Source: Burkholderia sp. LMG 13014 (GTDB lineage: Bacteria > Pseudomonadota > Gammaproteobacteria > Burkholderiales > Burkholderiaceae). Taken from it: a stretch of 32,552 bases of DNA. Numbering within the stretch: position 1 is the first letter of the stretch; every line of letters starts with the position of its first letter. Location: contig NZ_CAJNKE010000022.1 in assembly GCF_905232215.1 (NCBI RefSeq), positions 1 through 32,552 of the forward strand, written 5' to 3'. Shown one piece after another: positions 9,781-20,120 of this stretch. The position numbers and the translations under genes are program-made. The notes under the pieces are model-generated. The model did no database searches and had not been told where the DNA came from. It saw only the letters and a program-made list of their open reading frames with translations.

Positions 9781-9934
9781 GGCGGAGTGTAATGTCTTTG
9801 TGAGCGACCTGATTGCAGGCCGGGCCGTTCGAATCCCGCCATTCTACGAATTCTGACTAAGAAACGCAAAATTAATCTACCTCGTGAGACAATCCGGGTC
9901 GCAATTTGAATGACGTGAACGGACCTCCAAAAAT
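9781..9934. promoter_or_regulatory. Divergent control region for the two capsule transcripts
   Basis: A 154-bp spacer between the divergent GT4 and wcbC-like genes must drive both the minus-strand wcbB-wcbA set and the plus-strand export operon. An AT-rich stretch at about 9858-9885 includes TTCTGA and TAATCT separated by 16 bp, a poor match to a sigma-70 promoter. The position is the evidence; the exact promoters are not resolved. Confidence 0.5.
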
Positions 9935-11107
9935 ATGTCAAGTGTATATCGCAGTGCGTGGGCGACGCTTATTGCCGGTGGTGTGATAGGACTAAGCGCC
10001 TGTTCGAGTATCCCGACTTCGGGGCCGAGCCGCTCGCAGATCAGCGATGCCGGTGCGCAGAATAGTCCCCAGGGAATCCAGATCGTTGACTTGACGGAGG
10101 ACGTCGCCCGCCGACTCTACGCTGACCGTAACAACGCGGATTTTGCGTCTGTATTGGGTGACGATACGTCATTTCAGCAGCAACTTGGCGTAGGTGACGT
10201 CGTGGAGGTGTCGATCTGGGAGGCGCCGCCGGCGACGCTGTTCGGGGGCAGCACGACTGACCTGGCCACCGGGAGTGTGCCAACCGGCGCGCGCGTGACC
10301 AAGTTGCCGGTTCAGGTCATCGATGGTGACGGGAACATCAACATCCCGTTCGTTGGAGCGGTTAAGGCGCGAGGTCGATCGCCGAGTGAATTGCAGGCTT
10401 ATATCGCCGGCCGTCTGAAACCCATTGCGCACGACCCCCAGGTTCTGGTTCAACTGGCTCGCAACGAAACATCCTATGTCACGGTTGTGGGGGATGTGGT
10501 CAACAGTACCCGTATGCAGCTCAGCGCGCGGCGGGAGCGTGTGCTTGATGCGCTTGCATCTGCGGGCGGGGCCAAGCAGCCTGTCGACAAGGTGTTGATC
10601 CAGGTCACGCGCGGTCAGGCGGTGGCATCGGAGCCCCTGCAATCGATCATCCGCAATCCCCGTCAGAACGTGCATCTCCGCGCCGGGGATGTCGTGACTG
10701 CGCTCTACGAGCCTTACAGTCTCACGGCCTTTGGGGCAACCGGCAAGAATGCGGAAATCAACTTTGAGGGTCAGGGCATAACCCTGGCACAGGCAATGGC
10801 GCGGGCGGGCGGCTTGCAAGATTCTCGTGCCGACGTCCAGGGTGTATTCGTTTTCCGGCTGGAGGATCAGCGGGCGCTCAACTGGCCGACCGAGCCGGTT
10901 CGGACGACTGTTGACGGAAAGGTTCCTGTCATTTATCGCGTTAACTTGAAGGATCCGAATTCCTTCTTTGTGGCGCAAAGCTTCATGATGAACAACAAGG
11001 ATCTTCTCTATGTCTCGAATGCACCGATCACGGAGCTTCAAAAGGTGCTGAACCTGGTGTTCTCTGTCGCGTATCCGATTGTGTCCGGCGTTCAGACGTT
11101 CAAGTAA
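9935..11107 (+). CDS. wcbC: Outer-membrane polysaccharide export lipoprotein (WcbC / KpsD-Wza-type OPX)
   Basis: Forms the outer-membrane end of the capsule export path. The 390 residues begin with a signal peptide ending in the lipobox LSAC (Cys23), so the mature protein is lipidated. A poly-export domain follows (GVGDVVEVSIWEAPP near 88-102, then INIPFVGAVKARGRSPSELQ). SLBB-like beta-grasp repeats follow (TSYVTVVGDVVN near 184-195 and LTAFGATGKNAEINF near 263-277). It opens the plus-strand export operon, 73 bp before wcbD. Family and role are clear; the symbol is assigned by gene order. Confidence 0.95.
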   Translation: MSSVYRSAWATLIAGGVIGLSACSSIPTSGPSRSQISDAGAQNSPQGIQIVDLTEDVARRLYADRNNADFASVLGDDTSFQQQLGVGDVVEVSIWEAPPATLFGGSTTDLATGSVPTGARVTKLPVQVIDGDGNINIPFVGAVKARGRSPSELQAYIAGRLKPIAHDPQVLVQLARNETSYVTVVGDVVNSTRMQLSARRERVLDALASAGGAKQPVDKVLIQVTRGQAVASEPLQSIIRNPRQNVHLRAGDVVTALYEPYSLTAFGATGKNAEINFEGQGITLAQAMARAGGLQDSRADVQGVFVFRLEDQRALNWPTEPVRTTVDGKVPVIYRVNLKDPNSFFVAQSFMMNNKDLLYVSNAPITELQKVLNLVFSVAYPIVSGVQTFK

Positions 11108-11180
11108 GCAGGCGTGGTAGGTTGCCGGAAATTGGCTGAAAAGCGGAAAATATTTATCAAAGATCTATCGCGGACTGTTT

Positions 11181-12287
11181 ATGAATTTTTTGCGGCGTAT
11201 TAATCGGTTGTTTCTCTTTACGGTCGTGATCCCTACTGGAATTTCATTGGTATATTTCGGTATGATTGCCAGTGACGAATACACGTCCGTAAGCAGTTTT
11301 CTCATTCGCAGCCCGGCAACCTCCAATTCACCGACGTTGGGCGGGTTGCTGAAAGGTGTTGGAGGCTTCTCCCGATCGGCGGATGATTCGTATACCGTGC
11401 AGAATTACATCCTGTCTCGCGACGCGATGATGCTGTTGAACAAGGAGCAGAACATCAAGTCGGCGTTCCAGCACGGCCCGATCGATCTCTTCAATCGCTT
11501 CGCCGGGTTCAGCTGGAGCGATAGCCTCGAAGAGTTTTATCGCTACTACACGGAGAAAATTGTTGACGTACAGGTTGACGCAACCGCTTCAATCGTTACG
11601 CTCAACACTCACGCCTTCGATCCGAAACTCGCGTGGAATATTAATAAGCGCCTGTTGGATTTGAGCGAGCAAGTCGTCAATCAAATGAATGAGCGCGCCC
11701 GCCTCGACCTGATCAGCTCGGCTCAACGGGATGTCGACATTGCCAAGGAAAATGATCGTGTCGCGGCGCTGGCGCTGGCGAAATATCGAAATTCGGCCGG
11801 AGTGATCGATCCGGAACGTCAGTCTTCGATTCCGTTGCAGCAAGTCGGCAAGTTGCAAGATCAATTGATCACGACGCGTGTACAAATTGCCGAAATGGAG
11901 CGGTTGTCGCCTGCAAACCCTGGGCTTCCCAATTTGCGAGAACGGGCGATTTTGCTGCAAAAAGCGATCGATCAGGTTAGTCAGCATGTCGCCAGTGAGT
12001 CTGGAAATTCGCTCGCGAGCAAGGCTGCGGAATTTCAACGACTGACATTGGAGAAAGAGTTTGCTGATAAAATTCTCGCCAGTGCCATCAGTTCGTTGGA
12101 GCAGGCTAGAACTGAAGCCGAGAGAAAGCAACTCTATCTGGAGCGAATTGCGGCCCCCAGTCTGCCTGACTACGCGATGTCCCCGCGCCGCGGCCGCAAT
12201 ATTCTTGCGACCTTCTTGCTTGGGTTGGTGTTTTGGGGCGTGTTGACCATCGTGATTGGTGGGGTGAAAGAGCATTATGACCGCTAA
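11181..12287 (+). CDS. wcbD: Capsule export inner-membrane protein (WcbD / KpsE-BexC-CtrB family)
   Basis: A polysaccharide co-polymerase-type adaptor that links the ABC transporter to the outer-membrane channel. The 368 residues have one transmembrane helix near 11-31 and a second near 338-360, with a large periplasmic region between them. That region is predicted helical and charged from about 170 to 320 (for example ERARLDLISSAQRDVDIAKE). The proline-containing segment APSLPDYAMSPRRGRN just before the last helix is typical of the family. The stop codon overlaps the wzm start by 11 bp, which supports one operon. Confidence 0.94.
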   Translation: MNFLRRINRLFLFTVVIPTGISLVYFGMIASDEYTSVSSFLIRSPATSNSPTLGGLLKGVGGFSRSADDSYTVQNYILSRDAMMLLNKEQNIKSAFQHGPIDLFNRFAGFSWSDSLEEFYRYYTEKIVDVQVDATASIVTLNTHAFDPKLAWNINKRLLDLSEQVVNQMNERARLDLISSAQRDVDIAKENDRVAALALAKYRNSAGVIDPERQSSIPLQQVGKLQDQLITTRVQIAEMERLSPANPGLPNLRERAILLQKAIDQVSQHVASESGNSLASKAAEFQRLTLEKEFADKILASAISSLEQARTEAERKQLYLERIAAPSLPDYAMSPRRGRNILATFLLGLVFWGVLTIVIGGVKEHYDR

Positions 12288-13071
12288 TTCCCGTTCGCCT
12301 GTATTTCTGACCCAATTACGCATTCAGTGCCGGGTAATTTGGGCTCTGGTTATGCGTGAAATGATCACTCGTTTCGGGCGGGAAGGGATCGGTGTATTGT
12401 GGATGATGGCCGAGCCGGCGATGTTTGTCGTCGGCGTCATGTTGATTTTTAGTCACACCGAGAAGATGACGGGGTACTCGGTTGCCGAGTATCTTGCGGT
12501 TAGCTATCCGACCATATTGTTCTGGCGAAATACGGCGGCCCGCTTGTTGAAGGCAATTGAATACAATCGGGCGCTGCTGCATCACAATCCCATCCGGCCG
12601 ATGGATATTCTCTATGCGCGCATCATTCTGGAGTTTGCGGGCGCGACTGCATCATTTCTCGTTTTGTATGCGGTGCTGGTCGTAATAGGGATTTGCCATC
12701 TTCCGGCAGACTTGCTGGCGATGCTTGTCGGGTATTTTCTCGTAATGTGGTTTTCATTTTGCTTTGTGATAACCATGGCTGCGTTGTCGGAGCTGAGTGA
12801 AAGTGTCGAAAGAGTGTCCCACGTAATCTTGTATTTGATGTTGCCGTTTACCGGGGTTTTCGTGCCGACATATCTTCTGCCGCCTCATATCGGCGAGATG
12901 ATGATTTACTTCCCGCTGGTTGATGCGGTTGAATATTTCCATCACGGATATTACGGGGCGCGGATGCCTACGATGTATAACCTCGAATATACGTGTTTTG
13001 TGTTGTCACTTTTCACGCTATTCGCTTTGTCGATAGCTCATGTTGCCATCCGGCGCGTGCAGTTGCACTAG
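12277..13071 (+). CDS. wzm: Capsule ABC transporter permease (Wzm / KpsM family)
   Basis: Membrane half of the ABC-2 type exporter that moves the lipid-linked capsule across the inner membrane. The 264 residues show a basic amphipathic start, the MREMITRFGREGIGVLW segment expected before the first helix, and about six hydrophobic helices. The ATG at 12277 lies inside the end of wcbD and the stop precedes the wzt start by 9 bp, with TAGGAG at the stop serving as the wzt ribosome site. Confidence 0.94.
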   Translation: MTANSRSPVFLTQLRIQCRVIWALVMREMITRFGREGIGVLWMMAEPAMFVVGVMLIFSHTEKMTGYSVAEYLAVSYPTILFWRNTAARLLKAIEYNRALLHHNPIRPMDILYARIILEFAGATASFLVLYAVLVVIGICHLPADLLAMLVGYFLVMWFSFCFVITMAALSELSESVERVSHVILYLMLPFTGVFVPTYLLPPHIGEMMIYFPLVDAVEYFHHGYYGARMPTMYNLEYTCFVLSLFTLFALSIAHVAIRRVQLH

Positions 13072-13080
13072 GAGTGCTCC

Positions 13081-13734
13081 ATGATCGAATTGCGGAACGT
13101 CTATAAACGTTATCCCATACATCACGGGAGGGCGGAGCGCGAAGTGCTGAAAGGCATCAATTTTCGCGTTCAGTCCGGAGAAAAATGGGGAATCCTTGGT
13201 CGCAATGGCGCAGGCAAGTCGACGCTAATCCGGATCATCAGTGGATCGGACCGGCCGCATTCGGGTGAGATCGTCAAGACCATGTCGGTTTCATGGCCTT
13301 TGGCTTTCGGCGGGACATTCCAAGGAAGTCTGACGGGGAAGGACAACATACGTCTGATTTCGCGTGTCTACGATGTAGATTATCGAAAGACACTCAATAT
13401 GGTTGAAGATTTTGCCGAGCTTGGCGGATATCTTAACGAGCCGGTCAAGTCATATTCGTCCGGTATGGCTTCTCGTTTGGCATTTGCTATTTCAATGTCG
13501 ATCGAGTTCGATTGCTTCCTGATTGACGAGGGCATGTCTGTCGGTGACCATCGATTCCATCAGAAATGTAATGTTGAATTATTTGAAAAGCGTGCCGATA
13601 GAGCCATGATCATCGTCGCGCACCAAACCGATCTAATTCGCAATCATTGTGACCATGCCGCAGTACTGAATAAGGGCGTGCTCGAGGTTTGCGACACGGT
13701 TGACGAAGCAATTAAAATTTACGAATCGCTCTAA
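13081..13734 (+). CDS. wzt: Capsule ABC transporter ATPase (Wzt / KpsT family)
   Basis: Powers capsule export with the Wzm-type permease. The 217 residues contain Walker A GRNGAGKST (40-48), the family-typical degenerate signature SYSSGMASRLAF, Walker B CFLIDEG, and a switch-His region IIVAHQTD. The short length without a C-terminal polysaccharide-binding domain is that of KpsT/BexA, not of O-antigen Wzt, which fits capsule export. TAGGAG lies 7-12 bp upstream of the ATG. Confidence 0.96.
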   Translation: MIELRNVYKRYPIHHGRAEREVLKGINFRVQSGEKWGILGRNGAGKSTLIRIISGSDRPHSGEIVKTMSVSWPLAFGGTFQGSLTGKDNIRLISRVYDVDYRKTLNMVEDFAELGGYLNEPVKSYSSGMASRLAFAISMSIEFDCFLIDEGMSVGDHRFHQKCNVELFEKRADRAMIIVAHQTDLIRNHCDHAAVLNKGVLEVCDTVDEAIKIYESL

Positions 13735-13754
13735 TTTTTCAAGAGGGGAATTTG

Positions 13755-16460
13755 ATGGCTGGCAGTTATATTTATCCGCCGATTCCGCACGTGGCGGCAA
13801 AGAAGGCGCGACACGCATTGATCATCATGCCGTTTTTCGGCCCGGATGCTGCAAGCCTTATTTTTAATGAATTCTCTCGCGCATTGTATGATTTGGGCTA
13901 CATTGTGCACGCGCTTACGTATAACGATGCGAGTTATCGCCCAGGCAATCACTATTGGCATCATGTCTATTGCCTGAAAGCCCAGTCGGTCGAGCTCTGG
14001 AAACGGCCGGCTGACGCCACAGCAGATTATTCGAACGGTATCGACGATTGGGCCGGTGAGGAACTGCCGTCGTTTGTCGAACAGCTCGATGCTGAGTTCG
14101 ATTTTGATATTTGCGTCTGCAACTATATTTTCCTGTCTCGTGCATTCCTGGGGCTGAAAGAGAAAACTAAAAAGATTCTCTGTACCCACGACGTTTTCAC
14201 TAACAGAAACAAGAAGCTGTCGGATCGAGGGGTAACTAATCTCGATTTCTCGGTTACTCGTGAATCGGAAGCTGTAGCCTTGAATCGCGCCGACTATGTC
14301 GTTGCGTTGCAGCCTGAAGAAGCAGAGTTTTTCAGTAAGCTCGTGCAACAGGAGAAGAAGGTTGATACCGTCTACTACCTGCCGCCGAAGCGCTATCTGG
14401 ATCTGCGTCCGGTCGACAAAAAACTTGTGGTCGGTTATATCGGGTCCAGCCACGCGCCTAATGTTGTCGCGGTACTGGATCTGATCTCAAAAATCGATTT
14501 TTCGCTGCCGATTAAAATTAAGATCGCCGGTTCGATATGCGCCTCGTTAAAAAACGAGACGCTGCCGCCGGAAGTCGAAATTGTCGGTCGAGTGGATAAT
14601 CTTGCGGATTTTTATCGGGATTGCAATGTGTTCGTCAATCCCGACACCTTGATTTCCGGAATCAAAATAAAATGCATCGAAGCATTTTCATTTGGCGTTC
14701 CGTTTATCTGCACGAAACATGCAAGTACCGGCGTTCCGGTTTCCGCTCCTTATCATCAGGCTGATTCCATCAAGAGCGTTGCCACATTCATCGAAGACCT
14801 GGCGGCGAACAACGGTCAGCTCGAAAGCATGTGGCAAGAAAGTCGTGCAGTTTTTGATAATTTGACGAAAAAGCTTTCCTTTGGAAAGTATGTCGAGCAA
14901 ATTGCCGATGTGCGACCCTTGATCTCGGTGGTGATGCCGACTTTCAAGGTCGAGAAATATTTCGAGCAATGTATCGCGAGTGTTACCAATCAGACTCTTA
15001 GAAATATTGAAATTATCCCGGTCGACGACGGAAGTCCTGATCGCTGCGGCGAAATCATGGATAGGTTCGCGTCGGAAGATTTCCGGGTTAAGCCGATTCA
15101 CCAACCGAATCGGGGATATGGCGCAGCCGTAAATGCGGGATTGATGCAGGCTCGTGGCGAATACATCGCGATCGTCGAAACCGACGATTGGATTGAGCCG
15201 GATATGCTTGAGACTCTTTATGAGAAGGCAAAGGAATCCGACGCCAATATCGTGAAGGGCAGTTTTGCGAAGCATCACGATGGCAAGCCGCCTGCGGCTC
15301 ATAATTTCCGGCACGTGGTTCGACCTGGCGAAAATTCGGTGAAACCGGTCGAGTCACTTGAATTGATGATCTATGAGTCATCGATCTGGTCGGCCATCTA
15401 CAAAAAGAGCTTCCTGGATGAGCATCAGATAACGATGCTTGAAACCAGTGGCGCGGCATTCCAGGACGTCGTCTGGAAGTTCGTTACCTACGCCAGTGCT
15501 GACGAAGTGATCCTGGTTGATCGTCCTTTCTACAACTATCGAGTATTTGCTGCTGGATCGTCCAGCGCGGCTAACGGAAAGGAAAAGGCGCACTTTGTAA
15601 ATTACGGAAAAATCAAGGATGAACTCCAACGTATGGGGTTGTTCGAGAAATTTTCGAATTTTTATTACATTCACCAGTTTTTCGATTTCGTCTTTCATTC
15701 AAACCGTTTGAAGGGCGAGGCGCTTCTCAGTTTTTACGCGAGTGCCAAGGCAACGATCGATGAGGCCGTGTCAAAAGGGTGCAATCCAGATGAGCTGAAT
15801 CTGCATCCGGATTTGAATGACTATTATCAGAAAAGCGTGTTGCCGATCATTCGCGTGATTACGAGCCCCTCGCTTTCTGAAATCTTGGCTGCGGTCACCG
15901 CGAACGAATCAAAGCCCAAGGGGACCGAGATCGCAATGCCCGAGATGGCGCCTGTTGAAAATAAGGTGACGCTGCCGGCCTCTCCGTCATTAAGTTTGAA
16001 ATTTACCGAGTTTCTTAACTTGGATCCGCATTTCTTTACGGAAATCGAGTACCTGTCCGGCAGGCGGGAGCTTATCCCGGTGGTGAAATCGGCATACGAT
16101 GAAAGCGATTTGCGAAATCTGATGAAGCTTCACGACGCTGATTTTATCCACGCTGTCTATTGGGTACTACTGCGACGAGCGGCCGATCCTGATGGGTTGA
16201 GGCATTACACCGATCTCTTGCGCGCAGGGGTTGCCAAGGCGGATATTCTTGAAAGGCTGCGTATTTCAGGTGAGGCGAAAGGGAATAAGATACCATTTGA
16301 GGCATTGGATACCTATCTTCGGAAAGGCAAGATATTCCGTACGCCTCTCATGCGTCTGCTTGTCGGTATTCTTCCGATTCGGAATGAGTTTATCGGAAGG
16401 GTTCATTCCAGAGTTATGGAAAATTCGATTTATCTGATCAACAAGAAATTGTATTCGTAG
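13755..16460 (+). CDS. Three-domain glycosyltransferase: GT4-like, GT2, DUF4214-like
   Basis: A 901-residue protein probably adding two sugars of the capsule repeat. Residues 1 to about 385 look like a GT-B enzyme: the IKIKCIEAFSFGVPFICT segment resembles the donor-binding end of GT4/GT1 proteins, with YIGSSHAPNV before it. From about 388 a GT2 (GT-A) domain starts at LISVVMPTF, with VDDGS (Asp424-425), NRGYGAAVNAG and the catalytic-metal motif ETDDW (Asp477-478). Residues about 795-850 (VYWVLLRRAADPDG, HYTDLLRAG, ILERLRIS) match the DUF4214 pattern often attached to cell-surface polysaccharide enzymes. ATG 13755 is preferred over TTG 13752 because of the AGAGGGG site 6-7 bp upstream. It is the first gene of the variable region. 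The sugars are unknown. Confidence 0.88.
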   Translation: MAGSYIYPPIPHVAAKKARHALIIMPFFGPDAASLIFNEFSRALYDLGYIVHALTYNDASYRPGNHYWHHVYCLKAQSVELWKRPADATADYSNGIDDWAGEELPSFVEQLDAEFDFDICVCNYIFLSRAFLGLKEKTKKILCTHDVFTNRNKKLSDRGVTNLDFSVTRESEAVALNRADYVVALQPEEAEFFSKLVQQEKKVDTVYYLPPKRYLDLRPVDKKLVVGYIGSSHAPNVVAVLDLISKIDFSLPIKIKIAGSICASLKNETLPPEVEIVGRVDNLADFYRDCNVFVNPDTLISGIKIKCIEAFSFGVPFICTKHASTGVPVSAPYHQADSIKSVATFIEDLAANNGQLESMWQESRAVFDNLTKKLSFGKYVEQIADVRPLISVVMPTFKVEKYFEQCIASVTNQTLRNIEIIPVDDGSPDRCGEIMDRFASEDFRVKPIHQPNRGYGAAVNAGLMQARGEYIAIVETDDWIEPDMLETLYEKAKESDANIVKGSFAKHHDGKPPAAHNFRHVVRPGENSVKPVESLELMIYESSIWSAIYKKSFLDEHQITMLETSGAAFQDVVWKFVTYASADEVILVDRPFYNYRVFAAGSSSAANGKEKAHFVNYGKIKDELQRMGLFEKFSNFYYIHQFFDFVFHSNRLKGEALLSFYASAKATIDEAVSKGCNPDELNLHPDLNDYYQKSVLPIIRVITSPSLSEILAAVTANESKPKGTEIAMPEMAPVENKVTLPASPSLSLKFTEFLNLDPHFFTEIEYLSGRRELIPVVKSAYDESDLRNLMKLHDADFIHAVYWVLLRRAADPDGLRHYTDLLRAGVAKADILERLRISGEAKGNKIPFEALDTYLRKGKIFRTPLMRLLVGILPIRNEFIGRVHSRVMENSIYLINKKLYS

Positions 16461-16472
16461 TTTTTTGCGTTT

Positions 16473-16492
16473 CCAGCCTCGGCAGAGGCTGG
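16473..16492 (+). terminator. Hairpin between the large GT gene and glf
   Basis: A perfect 8-bp stem CCAGCCTC / GAGGCTGG with a GGCA loop lies 12 bp after the stop codon. It has no following T-run (six T lie before it), so full intrinsic termination is unlikely. It may attenuate or protect the message ahead of glf, which starts 52 bp later. Confidence 0.4.
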
Positions 16493-16514
16493 GCGTAAAG
16501 TTTGAGTCATTTGA

Positions 16515-17696
<1,182 letters not shown>

Positions 17697-17717
17697 CCGT
17701 CGAGGTTATATTCCGGT

Positions 17718-17747
17718 CGCCCTGTAAATTGTAAAATTTACAGGGCG
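17718..17747. terminator. Stem-loop between convergent glf and GT2 genes
   Basis: A perfect 13-bp inverted repeat (17718-17730 / 17735-17747) with a 4-nt loop is centred between the two stop codons. The stem is GC-rich at the base and AT-rich near the loop. No strong T-tract follows on either strand, so efficiency is uncertain, but position and symmetry fit a bidirectional terminator. Confidence 0.6.
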
Positions 17748-17769
17748 GGAATTAGTGCGACGAATTGTT

Positions 17770-18744
17770 TTATTTGTGATCGGGGCGTTGTGCTTCGTCG
17801 GGATATTCGACGGATGGTCGAAAGAATAAGCTCGCCAAAGACGCGCGTGTGTTTGTCGAAATAGCAGATAATCTCGAGCTGTTGCGTCCGGATGCTATCT
17901 TCGCATTATAAATAAAAATACTCTCCGCGAGATCCAGCAGGTACGACCGCCATCCTTTCGCAATTCTCTTTCTGAAAAGATTGTTTCTTATTCCGTAGTA
18001 ATGTTTTTTGAATTTTTCGGGCGGAGCGCGAAGTAGATCGTCACTCTCGTTTTTGTCCGTAAGATGCGTAACGACGCTCTTGAATGCGTAAATCCCGAGC
18101 ATTTTCCCGTTTGTAATTCTCTCGGTATATTCTATATCGTCACCCCAAATAAACATCTCTTTAAATGGGAGGCCGAATTTTAGAACTGCTTCCCTGGAGA
18201 TGAGGGCGGAAACGAACGAGCAAGAGCGTACGAGGAGGCCATTGTGTTCAAGAAGCTTGTTGAACGGCTGGCCCGACGAGTGTAGCCGAATTCCTGGAAG
18301 ATTCATTTCATGCGGGCTATCGTCTTTCCAAACCACATGGCTGCAGACGAATCCGATATTGTCAAGCGGTCCGATGGCGATTTTCGCTAACTCGGAAAGG
18401 GCGGCAGGATGGGCCACGCAATCGTCATCGAGAAGCCAAAGCCAGTCATAACCATCCTCGATGGCTTGCCGCATTCCGCGATGAAATCCTCCAGCCCCAC
18501 CTTCGTTGTGTATTGAATTGATTACTTTGAAGCGAGGGTCGGAGTTGTAGCCGCTGCTGGCCAGGTACTCTGCAGTGCCATCGGTGCTAGCGTTGTTTAC
18601 GATGTAGATTAAATCGGCTTGCTTAATTTGACTTTCGAGCGAATTGATGGCGTGCTTCAAATAGTCGCATCTATTGTGCGTCACAAGGATCGCAGCCGTG
18701 CGCGGCTTAAGAAGAGAACTGATCACGCGGGTTTCTGTATGCAT
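17770..18744 (-). CDS. GT2-family glycosyltransferase (galactofuranosyl/rhamnosyl-type)
   Basis: An inverting GT-A transferase of 324 residues. The N-terminus has AILVTHNR and IVNNASTDGT; the NEGGAGGFHRGM motif (about 80-91) is typical of the GT2 branch that holds GlfT-like and rhamnosyl transferases. The metal-binding LLDDD (Asp106-108) follows, then MFIWGDDIEY near the acceptor side. The open frame extends further upstream, but only to a TTG. ATG 18744 is chosen because the motifs start just after it and it overlaps the end of the upstream gene by 38 bp. With glf converging on it, galactofuranose transfer is a reasonable inference, not shown by the sequence. Confidence 0.87.
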   Translation of the reverse strand: MHTETRVISSLLKPRTAAILVTHNRCDYLKHAINSLESQIKQADLIYIVNNASTDGTAEYLASSGYNSDPRFKVINSIHNEGGAGGFHRGMRQAIEDGYDWLWLLDDDCVAHPAALSELAKIAIGPLDNIGFVCSHVVWKDDSPHEMNLPGIRLHSSGQPFNKLLEHNGLLVRSCSFVSALISREAVLKFGLPFKEMFIWGDDIEYTERITNGKMLGIYAFKSVVTHLTDKNESDDLLRAPPEKFKKHYYGIRNNLFRKRIAKGWRSYLLDLAESIFIYNAKIASGRNSSRLSAISTNTRASLASLFFRPSVEYPDEAQRPDHK

Positions 18745-19678
18745 CTCGAATTCGTCTGTAAAATTTGACTTGCCTATGCCACCATTTTTTATAAATATAA
18801 ATGTTTTTGTCAAAGACCGAGGATTTTTTGAGGGCGGTATTGTAGGATAAAATGATTGACAGTAGTGGTTCTTGAGCCTTGAACGCAGGCAAGTGGCTGG
18901 AAAAAGATTCCGGTTGCTCCGAGTTAAATCCGCTGAAATGAATAAAAATAAGCTCGCGTTCGTTGGCTGTAAGTCGCCCTTGTATGAGAGCGATATGTCG
19001 TTCGTGTAAGTTCCAATATCCTACATTCATGCCTGGGTGTCGAGAGATTTTGCAGCTCGGATATAACGCCGGAACCAGATCGAGCCAGCGTTGATCGCCG
19101 CACATCCCCTTGTCCGGGTCGTTTCTGCCGTGTCTGACTACCTGACTCTCCCACCAATCAAGGAACGAAGTGCCCTGGGCGCATCGTCGAACTCCAATGA
19201 ATCCGGCGTTGAAAACGCCACCGCGGAGTAAGCTAAGCGCCTTGACTCCAAATGGAGTTTGGTGATTGAACGGTTGGAGATAGTGTGGCGTGAGCAATAT
19301 ATCGGAATCGCTAAATTCCGTAAAAATGTCGGCGACTTTTCCGGTAAACCATATGTCGGTGTCGAAATATAGCGCCGATTCGTATTTCTCCAGTATTGTT
19401 TTAAACAGTACCGGTTTGAGTGACCAGCATAGTTCGGCGGGAGTGTATCGATTCGAAAGCTGCTCGATAAAGTGGGGCGGGGTTACGCTTTCCGCACGAA
19501 TGACTTTGTCGCAGAATGATTCGTCAAGTGAAAAATCGGCGGGTGCACCGACTATAAACAAATATCTGTCGACGTCACCTCGGTTTTGAGGATCCGCATC
19601 GTTCAGGCTGTTGAAAAATACGGATGCCTGCCCGATATGGCTGGGTGTGCAGATCGAAAATATAGCGCTGTTGGCCAT
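18707..19678 (-). CDS. Putative glycosyltransferase with DTD motif (GT8-like nucleotide-diphosphosugar transferase)
   Basis: A 323-residue cytosolic protein with GT-A features. ICTPSHIGQASVFFNSL at the start, SALYFDTDIWFTG with the metal-binding Asp106-Thr-Asp108, GGVFNAGFIGVRR, and GDQRWLDLVPALYP with NVGYWNLHER are the pattern of GT8-like enzymes that use a retaining mechanism. The tail is basic and aromatic (WWHRQVKFYRRIRDAYR), perhaps for membrane contact. It precedes the GT2 gene with overlap, so both are probably one transcript. Donor and acceptor are unknown. Confidence 0.8.
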   Translation of the reverse strand: MANSAIFSICTPSHIGQASVFFNSLNDADPQNRGDVDRYLFIVGAPADFSLDESFCDKVIRAESVTPPHFIEQLSNRYTPAELCWSLKPVLFKTILEKYESALYFDTDIWFTGKVADIFTEFSDSDILLTPHYLQPFNHQTPFGVKALSLLRGGVFNAGFIGVRRCAQGTSFLDWWESQVVRHGRNDPDKGMCGDQRWLDLVPALYPSCKISRHPGMNVGYWNLHERHIALIQGRLTANERELIFIHFSGFNSEQPESFSSHLPAFKAQEPLLSIILSYNTALKKSSVFDKNIYIYKKWWHRQVKFYRRIRDAYRNPRDQFSS

Positions 19679-20120
19679 CGAGGTGGGTTCTCTTCACGAA
19701 GCGTTGCGGCAATAGGATCGCATGTCCCGGAGCATCAAATTTTTGAATGTCCCAACAAACTCATGCGGTCTGATGGCGCTGCTTGCTGCCCGTTCGGGGT
19801 GCACCCACACGGCTCGGATTGCGAAAGCAGATACCGGATTCGATCCGAGATCTCAAAGCGCCGATGCCGATGCAAATTTGGCTCTCGGCCGAAGTGATCA
19901 ACACTCCGATGGTGGATCGATTACCCTTGGCAAGCTTGTCGGCGCCGGTCAGTGGGGCCGGCGCCGCATCAGCAATTCGCGCGCATCATGGTCAACGAAG
20001 CCGTCTCCGGAGGTCAGCAAGGTAGCGAACGGCGGAGCGGTACCCCATGTGATATCCGCTCCGATATTCTCACTGCATTACATTTCTTGACGCACGAAAC
20101 GAGCCAATTTTCGTTGAAAC
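19679..20120. other. Gene-poor spacer in the minus-strand block
   Basis: 442 bp with no recognisable gene between the SGNH-like gene and the GT8-like gene. Part of it (about 19740-20060) is more GC-rich than its neighbours and open in several plus-strand frames, but none has a recognised motif or good ribosome site. It looks like a decayed insert. It should contain the promoter of the downstream GT pair. Confidence 0.5.
19940..19966. terminator. GC-rich hairpin downstream of the SGNH-like gene
   Basis: A perfect 9-bp inverted repeat CGGCGCCGG / CCGGCGCCG has a 9-nt loop. It is stable but not followed by T residues in the direction of the SGNH-like transcript. It could be a terminator relic or unrelated to transcription. 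Confidence 0.3.

Noticed and set aside
9824-9845. GTTCGAATCCCGCC, resembling the T-arm of a tRNA, as a tRNA or integration site
   Set aside because: The upstream arm does not pair (GGCCG instead of GCGGG), there is no rest of a tRNA and no second copy in the window, so chance is more likely.
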